Source: an uncultured Caulobacterales bacterium
GTDB taxonomy: Bacteria > Pseudomonadota > Alphaproteobacteria > Caulobacterales > Caulobacteraceae
Assembly (NCBI GenBank): GCA_903862425.1
Contig: CAIOYC010000034.1
Coordinates: forward strand, 1 to 59,374
DNA: 59,374 bases
Reading direction: 5' to 3'
Of this stretch, positions 34,520 through 42,369 are shown piece after piece. A model generated the notes under the pieces. The model was not told where the DNA came from. It worked only from the letters and a program-made list of their open reading frames with translations, and searched no databases. The translations under genes were made by a program, and so were the position numbers. Position 1 is the first letter of the stretch; each line of letters opens with the position of its first letter.

Positions 34520-34599
34520 AAAAAAAGAGGCGGCCGAAGCCGCCTCAGTTCATAGGGAGGAAACGCCCAGGAAGGGCAGCGGCGTCAGCGACGCCGCAC
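34520..34599 (-). ncRNA. Candidate small RNA with C-rich loop and intrinsic terminator
   Basis: On the minus strand, a TTGATG (34634-34629), 17-base spacer and TATATC (34611-34606) form a good promoter. The predicted transcript starts near 34599 and contains three stems: GCGGCGTC/GACGCCGC (34579-34597), GCCC-UUCCU-GGGC (34565-34577), and GAGGCGGC-UUCG-GCCGCCTC (34527-34546) followed by seven Ts (34526-34520). Between stems 2 and 3 an unpaired GUUUCCUCCCUAU presents an anti-Shine-Dalgarno CCUCCC. The architecture resembles alphaproteobacterial trans-acting sRNAs with exposed C-rich motifs. No ORF of note overlaps it on that strand. Confidence 0.55.
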
Positions 34600-34605
34600 A
34601 AATTC

Positions 34606-34634
34606 GATATACGCTGCGGTGCGGGATGCATCAA
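34606..34634 (-). promoter_or_regulatory. Promoter of the candidate sRNA
   Basis: TTGATG and TATATC separated by exactly 17 bases, reading on the minus strand, seven bases before the proposed first nucleotide of the sRNA. Confidence 0.5.
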
Positions 34635-34767
34635 GCCTAAAATGGGTAAAATCGCATTGCAGCCTGTTACGGATAGCCGTTAAGCCCTTCTGCACAAGGC
34701 CTCAGCTTTTCTGCATGCTGATCAGGCATATGCTGCGTTGCAGCACGACATTCTAGGTTATCAGCGA

Positions 34768-35817
34768 TCAGAATCCGTAGGCGGCAGCCAGGTCCGCATC
34801 GCGGGCGGCGATCTGTTTTGCACAATCAACGAGCACCTTGGCCTGCTTCCAGGTGGCGTCGTCCTGCATCTTGCCGTCGAGCATGGCGACGCCGGTCCCA
34901 TCGGGCATGGCTTCCAGAATGCGCCGGGCGAAGGCGACCTCGCCCGGATCGGGCGAAAACACCTTCTTGGCGATGGCGATCTGGCTCGGGTGCAGGCTCC
35001 AGGCGCCGACGCAGCCCATGATGAAGGCGTTGCGGAACTGCTGTTCGCAGGCTTCCGGATCGTCGATGGCGCCGAACGGGCCGTAGAAGGCCTTGATCCC
35101 GTTCATCTGGCAGGCGTCGACCATGCGGGCGATGGTGTAGTGCCACAGGTCCTGCTGCACCGAGGCGCGGGGCGATCCATCCACGTGCGGGTCTTCGATG
35201 ACGCGATAGCCGGGATGGCCGCCGCCCACGCGGGTGGTCTTCATGGCGCGCGAGGCGGCGAGGTCGGCGGGGCCCAGGCAGATGCCGTGCATGCGCGGCG
35301 AGGCGCCGGCGATGGCCTCGACATTGGCCACCCCCTCCGCCGTCTCCAGGATGGCGTGCAGCATAATCGGCTTCTTGACGCCATGGCGCGCCTCGAGGAT
35401 GGCGAGGAACTGATCCATATAGTGGATGTCCCACGGGCCCTCGACCTTCGGGATCATCATCACGTCGATCCGGTCGCCCACTTCGGCGACGATGCGGGTG
35501 ACGTCGTCGAAGTGCCAGGGCGAGTTCAGGCAGTTGATGCGGGTCCACAGGCCCACGCCGAGGGCGGCGAAATCGGTGGCCTTGGCCATCTCGATGAAGC
35601 CCTCGCGCGCCGCATCCTTGGCGTCGGCGGGGATGGCGTCTTCCAGGTTGCCAAGGATCACGTCGGCCTGCCTGGCCATCTCCGGAACCTTGGCGCGAAC
35701 CTTCTCCAGATGCGGCGGGACGAAATGGACCATGCGCTCCACCCGCGGCGGCGGCTCGCGCAGGGGTGTCGGCGCGCCGATGGCGAGAGGCTTGAAAAAT
35801 GCGCGCGGGGTCTTCAT
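34768..35817 (-). CDS. HpcH/HpaI aldolase / citrate lyase family, malyl-CoA lyase-like
   Basis: A 349-residue CoA-ester lyase family protein. The ATG at 35817 ([11 protein letters not shown]) is chosen; an upstream start would add a Pro/Arg-rich non-homologous stretch reaching towards thiE. Family marks include [35 protein letters not shown] with the metal-binding glutamate, [11 protein letters not shown] and [13 protein letters not shown]. The Mcl1/CitE-like group cleaves or forms malyl-CoA or beta-methylmalyl-CoA, or hydrolyses malyl-CoA. No glyoxylate or ethylmalonyl-CoA pathway gene is adjacent. It follows thiE on the minus strand, 70 bases away. Confidence 0.88.
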   Translation of the reverse strand: MKTPRAFFKPLAIGAPTPLREPPPRVERMVHFVPPHLEKVRAKVPEMARQADVILGNLEDAIPADAKDAAREGFIEMAKATDFAALGVGLWTRINCLNSPWHFDDVTRIVAEVGDRIDVMMIPKVEGPWDIHYMDQFLAILEARHGVKKPIMLHAILETAEGVANVEAIAGASPRMHGICLGPADLAASRAMKTTRVGGGHPGYRVIEDPHVDGSPRASVQQDLWHYTIARMVDACQMNGIKAFYGPFGAIDDPEACEQQFRNAFIMGCVGAWSLHPSQIAIAKKVFSPDPGEVAFARRILEAMPDGTGVAMLDGKMQDDATWKQAKVLVDCAKQIAARDADLAAAYGF

Positions 35818-35887
35818 GGCGCTGGTCCCTTGAAAAGCGGAGTTGGTGTGCGGGCGCGGGGGCCGAGCGTCAAGCCGCTGGGCGAGC

Positions 35888-36523
35888 TTAGCCCTTAAGC
35901 TTGGCGTTGAAGGCGGCGACAGCGGCCCTGGGGCCTTCCGCATAGGCCCAGACCCCGGCGCTGACGGCGATGAAGTCCGCGCCCGCCGCGATCAGCGGCG
36001 CGCAGTTGTCGACCGTGATGCCGCCGATGGCGACGCAGGGGGTGGTCATGGCCTCCTGCCAGATGTCGAGGATGGCGATGTCGGCCTGGGTGGGCGCGTC
36101 CTTGGTGGTGGTGGCGAAGAAGGCGCCGAAGGCGACGTAATCGGCGCCGGCTTCCGAGGCGTCCATGGCCAGGTGGCGACTGTCGTGGCAGGTGACGCCA
36201 ACGATGCGGTCCTTGCCCATGATGCGCCGCGCCTCCTCATAGGGCGCGTCCTCCTGACCCACATGCACGCCGTCGCAGCCGAGCCGGATGGCGAGATCGG
36301 GCCGGTCGTTGAGGATCAGCGCCACACCATGCGCCTCGCACACCGGCTTCAGCGCCTTGACCACCGCGTTGATCTGGCGGTCCGGGGTGTCCTTCAGCCG
36401 TACCTGCAGCGCCGCCACGTCACCGCCCTGCAGAGCGTCGTCGACCAGGGCGGCGAAGGCGTCCGGATCGTCGATCGTCGACGGGGTGATCAGGTAGAGT
36501 CGGGGATCGGCGGCGCGAGGCAT
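35888..36523 (-). CDS. thiE: Thiamine-phosphate synthase family protein
   Basis: A 211-residue TIM barrel. ThiE joins hydroxymethylpyrimidine diphosphate with thiazole phosphate. Motifs in order: LQVRLKD near residue 40, [23 protein letters not shown] near residues 70-92, [22 protein letters not shown] (the TTTK phosphate-binding loop), and VAIGGI near the C-terminus. These match ThiE better than the regulatory TenI relatives. No other thiamine gene is adjacent. Confidence 0.87.
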   Translation of the reverse strand: MPRAADPRLYLITPSTIDDPDAFAALVDDALQGGDVAALQVRLKDTPDRQINAVVKALKPVCEAHGVALILNDRPDLAIRLGCDGVHVGQEDAPYEEARRIMGKDRIVGVTCHDSRHLAMDASEAGADYVAFGAFFATTTKDAPTQADIAILDIWQEAMTTPCVAIGGITVDNCAPLIAAGADFIAVSAGVWAYAEGPRAAVAAFNAKLKG

Positions 36524-36629
36524 GGCCTCCGATAGCGCGGCTTGCGGCCCGGCTCCAGAGGATGCCGGCGTGCGCCTCGACGCGGGCCTCGTCCCTCACT
36601 AAGTTCGCGCCATCTCAAGGAGTGATTTG

Positions 36630-38318
36630 ATGCGCAAGGTTCTGGCCACGGGCGTAGCGGTGATGGCCCTGATGGGCGGAGCGGCTTGGGCTGCCCCAAC
36701 CAGCAATGGGGAACCCGCGAAGGGCGGCCCGGCCGGGATCGACGGCCAGCTCTTCTCAGACCACATCAAGGTGCTGGCCTCCGACGCCTTCGAGGGGCGC
36801 GGCCCGGACACCCCCGGCGAAGCCAAGTCGATCGCCTATATCGCCGAAGCCTTCAAGAAGGCCGGCTTGGCGCCTGCCGGCGACAACGGCAGCTGGATGC
36901 AGGCCGTGCCGCTTCGCCGCTTCGAGACCCCGGGCGAGATCAAGGTCGGCTTCACCGAAAACGGCCGTGCCCGTCCCCTGACCGAACTGCAGGATATCGT
37001 TGTCCATACCCAGGTGCCCACCGACCACGTGACGGTGAAGAATGCGCCGCTGGTCTTCATCGGCTATGGCGTGGATGCGCCCGAGCGCCATTGGGACGAC
37101 TTCAAGGGCGTGGACATCAAGGGCAAGATCGCCGTCGTCCTGATCAACGATCCGGACATCGAGATGGACCCGAAGAACCCGCTCTTTGGCCGGTTCGACG
37201 GCAAGTCGATGACCTATTACGGTCGCTGGACCTACAAGTACGCCGAGGCCGCCAAGCGCGGCGCGCTCGGCCTATTGATCGTGCACGAAACCGGCCCGGC
37301 CGCCTATGGCTGGAACACCGTGAAGAACTCCAACGGCAACGCCCAGTTCGACATCGTCCGTCCCGACCCAGCCGCCATCCACCCGAAGGTGGAAGGCTGG
37401 ATTCAGCGGGATGTGGCGGTGCAGCTGTTCAAATCCGCCGGTCTCGACTTCGAAGCGGAGAAGAAGCGGGCCCAGACCGAGGGCTTCAGGCCAGTGGAAT
37501 TGAAGGGGGCCGCCTTCTCCGCCGACTACGCGGTCAAGACCTCGGTGATCACCAGCCACAACGTGATCGGCAAGCTGGTGGGGGCCAAGCACCCGGACGA
37601 GGCGGTGCTCTATGGCGCGCACTGGGACCACCTAGGGGTCGGCCAGCCCGACGCCAAGGGCGACAAGATCTATAACGGGGCCGAGGACAACGCCTCGGGC
37701 GTGGCCGGCCTGCTCGAACTGGCGCGCCTGTTCGGCAAGGCGCCCAAGACCGAGCGCAGTGTCTATTTCATCGGCTTCACCGCCGAGGAGAAGGGTCTGC
37801 TCGGCTCGGAATATTACGGCACGCACCCGGTCGTGCCCCTCGCCAAGACCGTGGCCCTGCTGAACCTCGACGGCGTGCAGGTGAACGGCCCGACGCACGA
37901 CCTGTCGAGCCACGGGGTGGGCAACTCCACCCTCGACGACCTGATGGGTGTCTATGCCAAGAAGCAGGGCCGCGAATTCAAGCCCGATCCCATGCTAGAG
38001 GAAGGCCACTTCTACCGCGCCGATCACTTCTCCCTCGCCAAGGTCGGCGTGCCCGCTCTCACCCTGGAGGCCGGGATCGACATGGACAAGGGCGGGGTCG
38101 CCGCCGGCCAGAAGCTGCACCAGGACTACGTGAAGTACCACTATCATCAGCCGGCGGACGAATGGTCGCCGAACTGGGACATGGCGGGCGCGGTGAAGGA
38201 CCTGACCCTCTATTACGACCTGGGTCGCGACCTCGCCAATTCGCGCGACTGGCCGACCTGGAAGCCGGGCTCGGAGTTCAAGGCGATCCGCGACAAGACC
38301 GCGGCGGCGCGGAAGTAG
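36630..38318 (+). CDS. M28-family metallopeptidase, exported
   Basis: A 562-residue protein with a signal peptide (MRKVLATGVAVMALMGGAAWA). The ATG at 36630 is taken rather than the TTG at 36627. A protease-associated insert (about residues 130-260) is followed by the co-catalytic zinc domain: GAHWDHLGVG, the bridging Asp in NGAEDNASGVAG, the base pair GFTAEEKGLLGSEYY, LNLDGVQ, and the final YHYHQPADEW. M28 enzymes are aminopeptidases or carboxypeptidases on exported peptides. The stop overlaps the GTG of the next gene. Confidence 0.92.
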   Translation: MRKVLATGVAVMALMGGAAWAAPTSNGEPAKGGPAGIDGQLFSDHIKVLASDAFEGRGPDTPGEAKSIAYIAEAFKKAGLAPAGDNGSWMQAVPLRRFETPGEIKVGFTENGRARPLTELQDIVVHTQVPTDHVTVKNAPLVFIGYGVDAPERHWDDFKGVDIKGKIAVVLINDPDIEMDPKNPLFGRFDGKSMTYYGRWTYKYAEAAKRGALGLLIVHETGPAAYGWNTVKNSNGNAQFDIVRPDPAAIHPKVEGWIQRDVAVQLFKSAGLDFEAEKKRAQTEGFRPVELKGAAFSADYAVKTSVITSHNVIGKLVGAKHPDEAVLYGAHWDHLGVGQPDAKGDKIYNGAEDNASGVAGLLELARLFGKAPKTERSVYFIGFTAEEKGLLGSEYYGTHPVVPLAKTVALLNLDGVQVNGPTHDLSSHGVGNSTLDDLMGVYAKKQGREFKPDPMLEEGHFYRADHFSLAKVGVPALTLEAGIDMDKGGVAAGQKLHQDYVKYHYHQPADEWSPNWDMAGAVKDLTLYYDLGRDLANSRDWPTWKPGSEFKAIRDKTAAARK

Positions 38319-39175
38319 TGGAGCCTCGGCTCACCCTGGCGGGCCTCGACGACCCACGGCTCTCCGAAGCCGTGGGAGCGCTGGAGCGCGGGCGGATCGT
38401 GATGTTCCCGAGCCTGCCTTTCGCGCTGCAGCGCGGGGAGGAGGCCTTCCTCACCACCGAGGTCTTCTCCGGGAAGAGCAAGAATGTCAGCTTCGATCCG
38501 CATACCGGCAAGACCGGCGGGACGAAGCTGGAGGGCGAGAATCTGGCGCGAATGGCGGCGATGATCGCTCGCTATTCCGCCTTCGCCCAAGATGTGATCG
38601 GCAGGGTCGCGCCGGGCTACGTCCCGCACCTCGACCTGCGCCGCACCAGCTTTCGGCCGGGGCCTGTGGACACGCGGGTCATGTCCAAGCGCAAGGACGA
38701 CCGGCGCCTGCACGTGGACGCCTTTCCTTCGAACCCCAACCAGGGGCGGCGCATCCTGCGCGTCTTCACCAACGTGCATCCGGCGGGGCTAGAGCGGGTG
38801 TGGGAGATCGCCAACGACGATTTCGAGACCTATGCGGCGAAAATGGCCAAAGGCCTGAAGCCCCGTCCCGATAGCGGCTGGCGCCGGGCGCTAGGGCTCA
38901 CCAAGGGCCGCCGGACGGCCTACGACTCGTTGATGCTGCAACTGCACGACAACGCCAAGCTTGACGATGCATGGCAGGCCGCTGAGCCAAAGATGCGTCT
39001 AGGCTTCCCACCCGGCGCGACCTGGCTCGTCTATACCGATGGCGTCCTGCACGCTGCGTTGAGCGGACAGCATGCCTTCGAACAGACCTTCTATCTGCCG
39101 CTCGAAGGCATGGTCGAAGCGAGCCGCGCGCCGGTCAGGGCGCTGGAGCGGCTGACGGGTCAGCCGCTCCTTTAG
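38318..39175 (+). CDS. Kdo hydroxylase family protein
   Basis: A 285-residue protein with a GTG start at 38318 that overlaps the preceding stop; upstream in-frame codons lie inside the peptidase gene. It matches the KdoO/Kdo_hydroxy family, Fe(II)/2-oxoglutarate-dependent enzymes that hydroxylate the Kdo of lipopolysaccharide to Ko. His132 and Asp134 in RLHVDAFPSNPNQG give the HxD iron motif; a distal histidine is likely in GVLHAALSGQHAFEQTFYLPL. RRTSFRPGPVDTR nearby is also family-typical. It would modify the LPS inner core. Confidence 0.88.
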   Translation: MEPRLTLAGLDDPRLSEAVGALERGRIVMFPSLPFALQRGEEAFLTTEVFSGKSKNVSFDPHTGKTGGTKLEGENLARMAAMIARYSAFAQDVIGRVAPGYVPHLDLRRTSFRPGPVDTRVMSKRKDDRRLHVDAFPSNPNQGRRILRVFTNVHPAGLERVWEIANDDFETYAAKMAKGLKPRPDSGWRRALGLTKGRRTAYDSLMLQLHDNAKLDDAWQAAEPKMRLGFPPGATWLVYTDGVLHAALSGQHAFEQTFYLPLEGMVEASRAPVRALERLTGQPLL

Positions 39176-39186
39176 CCCGGCCAGGC

Positions 39187-39702
39187 TTAAGCGCCGGCCT
39201 TGGTGGTGGTGTGACGCTTCACCGAGGCGGTGCGCATCTGCGACTTCACCGTGCAGCGGTCCTGGCCCTTCTTGGTGCAGGGCGGATAGGCGCTGGGGGG
39301 CGGATTGGTGGTGGCCAGGTCGCCCACAACGGCGCCGTTCGAAGCCATTGCCGTGGACGGCGGCGCGGGCGGCGTCGCCGTGGCGCTTTGAGCGGTCGCG
39401 CCCGCAGAGGGCGGGGGCGTCGTCGCCTGGGCGGAGCCGTCAACGATGGCGGGCGCGGGCGTGCCGCTGGCCTGCGGCGTGGCGGGCGAAGCGGCGTCGC
39501 TCGCCGCATCGGTCTTGGCGTTGGCGGCCGGATCGGACGGCGCTGGCATATTGTTGCTGTTGGCGGGCGGCGTCATGGTCTTGCCGGCGGTGGCGGCGGG
39601 GCTGCCGATACCCGAGGCGCTCTGGTTGGCGTCCTGGGCATAGGCGGCTGAGCCGGCGCCGAGCAGGGCGAGGGCGGCGCAACCGATCAAAAGGCGATTC
39701 AT
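39187..39702 (-). CDS. Secreted Ala/Pro/Thr-rich low-complexity protein
   Basis: A 171-residue protein starting at ATG 39702 with a signal peptide MNRLLIGCAALALLGAGSAAYA. The rest is low complexity, rich in Ala, Pro, Thr and Ser, ending in a region with two cysteines (YPPCTKKGQDRCTVKSQ) and a basic tail. The cysteine-containing tail suggests a small conserved core after a disordered linker. Function unknown; probably periplasmic. Confidence 0.65.
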   Translation of the reverse strand: MNRLLIGCAALALLGAGSAAYAQDANQSASGIGSPAATAGKTMTPPANSNNMPAPSDPAANAKTDAASDAASPATPQASGTPAPAIVDGSAQATTPPPSAGATAQSATATPPAPPSTAMASNGAVVGDLATTNPPPSAYPPCTKKGQDRCTVKSQMRTASVKRHTTTKAGA

Positions 39703-39800
39703 GCGGGTCTCTCCGAATCTCATTCCCCGACACGCCGCCAACGCCGCCCTGATGGGTTTGTTCATTGCTCCGCTTGAGGATTTTTCTTTCGCGTGGCGCC

Positions 39801-40226
39801 TCACCTCGAGGCAGGCGGCCCGATCAGCTGACGCAGCGGATTGAGCGGCCCGATGGGGAGCAGCTGGAATGTCATCAGCCTTGCTTGTCCAAGGGGCAGG
39901 GCTTCCAGCATCGCGTGAGCTTCAGCCTCGTCAGTGACGTTGAGCACGAACACCACGCCGCGCTGACGGGTGAGCGAGAACCACTGATCGATCTTGCCAT
40001 CGAGATGGAGCTTCACCGTCGCCCGCACCTCCTCCGGCAGGATCGCCTGCGCCTTTTGCGGATCGACTCCCGGAACCAGCGTGCCGATCGCCAGTATGTG
40101 GGTCGTGGGCACAGGCGAAGGCGCCATGGGCGAAGGCATCGGGGGCGAAGGCGCTGCGGTTGCGCGCGAGGTCGCCAAACACGCCGCCAGGAGAGCGGCG
40201 GTTAGGGTGAATATCCGGTGGGTCAT
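39801..40226 (-). CDS. Small secreted protein with a YCII-like (dimeric alpha-beta) domain
   Basis: A 141-residue protein from ATG 40226. A signal peptide (MTHRIFTLTAALLAACLATSRATA) precedes a Pro-rich linker and about 90 folded residues (LILAIGTLVPGVDP-like start, then LDGKIDQWFSLTRQRGVVFVLNVTDEAEAHAMLEALPLGQA). This resembles the muconolactone-isomerase/YCII-type ferredoxin-like fold that often has a VVFVLN strand and DEAEAHAML helix. Role unknown. Confidence 0.6.
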   Translation of the reverse strand: MTHRIFTLTAALLAACLATSRATAAPSPPMPSPMAPSPVPTTHILAIGTLVPGVDPQKAQAILPEEVRATVKLHLDGKIDQWFSLTRQRGVVFVLNVTDEAEAHAMLEALPLGQARLMTFQLLPIGPLNPLRQLIGPPASR

Positions 40227-40308
40227 CGGGCGATCCAATCTGCTGCAGCCTTAAGCGTCGCCATACCTTCGGTCATGGATGCTTCGGCCGCCAGCACCAT
40301 CCGCATTG

Positions 40309-42366
40309 TCAATGCACCGTAATGCGCACACGGGCCTTGGCCTTGCGACCTCCGGTATCCATCACCTCCAGCCGATAGAAGCCCGGCGCGGCGGGTCTCC
40401 AGATTGCCTGACCAGCCCCATCGGTGGCCAGGGGCTGGCCTTCCACGTACCAGCGCAACCCCTCGCCCCGCGCCGCCAGGGCCAGGCCGCGCGCGCCAGG
40501 GCCCAGACCGTCCGCCTCCACACTCGCGCCGTCCGGGGGAAAGACGATGTGCGGGCCGGGCCGGGAATCCTCGCCGGTCATCAGCACGAGCCCGCCGGGC
40601 GCGCCCTTGGGGGCGATGGCGTGGGCGGCTTCGGCGGCGGGGTGCAGGGCGTCGAACACATCGAACAGCAAGGGCAGCGCGGCCTCGCGCCCGGTCAGGC
40701 CGGGTCGGGCGCCGCCATCGGGTCGACCGGTCCAGACCAGCACCACGTAACCGCCGCCGATCCCCGCCGCCACCGCGTCGCGATAGCCGTATGAGGTGCC
40801 GGTCTTGGCGGCGATCTTCACCCCGTTAGCCAGCAGGGCGGTGGGCGCGCGACCCGGCGGCGGCGGACTTTCGCGCAGGATGTCCAGCACCTGCTCCGCC
40901 GCGTCCTGCCGTACCAGCCTCACGCCCGTCTCGGATGGACGATGCATCGCCTGCGCCTCCGTCCAGGCCAACGGCTTGGCGAGCCCGCCGTCGGCCAAGG
41001 CGGCATAGAGCATGGCGATGTCGCGCAGGGTGATGCCCTCGCCGCCAAGCGCCAGGGCTAGCCCCGGATCGGTGAGGCCGGCGCGGGGTCGGACCAGATG
41101 CGCGCCGGCGGCGGTCAGCCGCGCCTCGAACGCCTCGGGGCCGAGCTTGGCCAGGGTGGCCACGGCGGGGACGTTGAGGGAGTTGGCCAGGGCTTCGCGC
41201 GCGGTGACCTTGTCGTGGAAGCTGCGGTCGAAATTCTCCGGCGCATAGCCTTCGAACCGGGTCGGGGCGTCGGTGAGGGTGGTGTCGGGCGCGGCCAGGC
41301 CTTGATCGAAGGCCATGGCGTAGATGAAGGGCTTCAGCGCCGAGCCGGGCGAGCGCAGGGCTCGGGTCATGTCCACCCAGCCGCCCGGCCGGTCGCGCCC
41401 GGCTGAGGCCACAGCAGCGCGCACCGCGCGCGTGCGCACATCGATCACCAGGATGGCGGCGGACGAGGCGTCGCCCTGCCTGGCGGCGAGGGCGGCGGCC
41501 ATGGGTTCGAGCTTGCGCTGCAGTCGGACATCGAGGGTGGAGACAAGCGTCGGCTGGCCGGGCGGGGCGTGACGGGCCAACTCGCCGGAGACCTGCCAGG
41601 CGATGCCGGGGAAGGGCGCGCGACCCCTGGGCAGGGGTTCGGTCTCGGCGTTGGCGGCGGCCTCGGTGGTCATCATCCGTAAGCGGACGAGCTTGCGCAA
41701 GACGGCGGTGCGGGCGCGGCGTGCGGCTTCGGGGTGGCGATCCGGTCGGCGCGCCTCGGGCGATTGCGGCAGGGCGATAAGCAGGGCCTGTTCCCCATCG
41801 GTAAGGCTCGACGGCTCATGCCCGAACCAGGCGAGGGAGGCCGCGCGTACGCCCTCCAGCGGCCCGCCATAAGGGGTGAGGGTAAGGTACTGAGCCAGAA
41901 GCTCGCGCTTGGTGAACCGCGCCTCCAGTTGTAGCGCCCGCGCCGCTTGGAACGCCTTGGCCAGCAGGGTCCGCCGCCGGGGCTCCAGCCGCCGCGCCGT
42001 CTGCATGGACAGGGTCGAGCCGCCGGAGATAATCCGTCTACGGAGGATGTCGCCCGCGGCGGCCCGCGCGATGGACACCGGATCGATGCCGGGGTGGACC
42101 CAGAACCGCGCGTCCTCGATAGCGACCAGCCGCTTGAGAAACACCGGGTCGGTGCGGTCGAGGTCCGCCCGGATGCGCCACCGCCCCCGCTCCACCGGCA
42201 AGGCGCGCAGCCAGGCCCCCTCCCGGTCCAGCACCACGGCGGACGAACGTTCCGCCTTGCCGAGGTCCGGCGGGAAGGCCGCATCGAGAACGAACGCCCC
42301 CGTCTCCAGCGCCATCAGGCCAATGAGGGCGAGTGTCAGGGCGCGAACGGCGCCGAGCAAAGCCAA
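40309..42366 (-). CDS. pbpC: Penicillin-binding protein 1C
   Basis: A 685-residue bifunctional peptidoglycan synthase. A single N-terminal anchor precedes the glycosyltransferase domain, with EDARFWVHPGID and GGSTLSMQTARRLEPRRR. The transpeptidase domain carries the nucleophile Ser342 in GSALKPFIY, SLN in ANSLNVPA, and KTG in KTGTSYGYRDAVAAG. A C-terminal domain of about 90 residues ends the protein, as is typical of PBP1C. The upstream alpha-2-macroglobulin gene ends three bases before it, the classic pbpC-macroglobulin pair. Confidence 0.94.
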   Translation of the reverse strand: MALLGAVRALTLALIGLMALETGAFVLDAAFPPDLGKAERSSAVVLDREGAWLRALPVERGRWRIRADLDRTDPVFLKRLVAIEDARFWVHPGIDPVSIARAAAGDILRRRIISGGSTLSMQTARRLEPRRRTLLAKAFQAARALQLEARFTKRELLAQYLTLTPYGGPLEGVRAASLAWFGHEPSSLTDGEQALLIALPQSPEARRPDRHPEAARRARTAVLRKLVRLRMMTTEAAANAETEPLPRGRAPFPGIAWQVSGELARHAPPGQPTLVSTLDVRLQRKLEPMAAALAARQGDASSAAILVIDVRTRAVRAAVASAGRDRPGGWVDMTRALRSPGSALKPFIYAMAFDQGLAAPDTTLTDAPTRFEGYAPENFDRSFHDKVTAREALANSLNVPAVATLAKLGPEAFEARLTAAGAHLVRPRAGLTDPGLALALGGEGITLRDIAMLYAALADGGLAKPLAWTEAQAMHRPSETGVRLVRQDAAEQVLDILRESPPPPGRAPTALLANGVKIAAKTGTSYGYRDAVAAGIGGGYVVLVWTGRPDGGARPGLTGREAALPLLFDVFDALHPAAEAAHAIAPKGAPGGLVLMTGEDSRPGPHIVFPPDGASVEADGLGPGARGLALAARGEGLRWYVEGQPLATDGAGQAIWRPAAPGFYRLEVMDTGGRKAKARVRITVH

Positions 42367-42369
42367 CCT

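Noticed and set aside
34438-34683. An 81-codon ORF on the plus strand
   Set aside because: Composition Arg/Pro/Ala-rich, no ribosome site, and it covers the candidate sRNA and terminator on the other strand.
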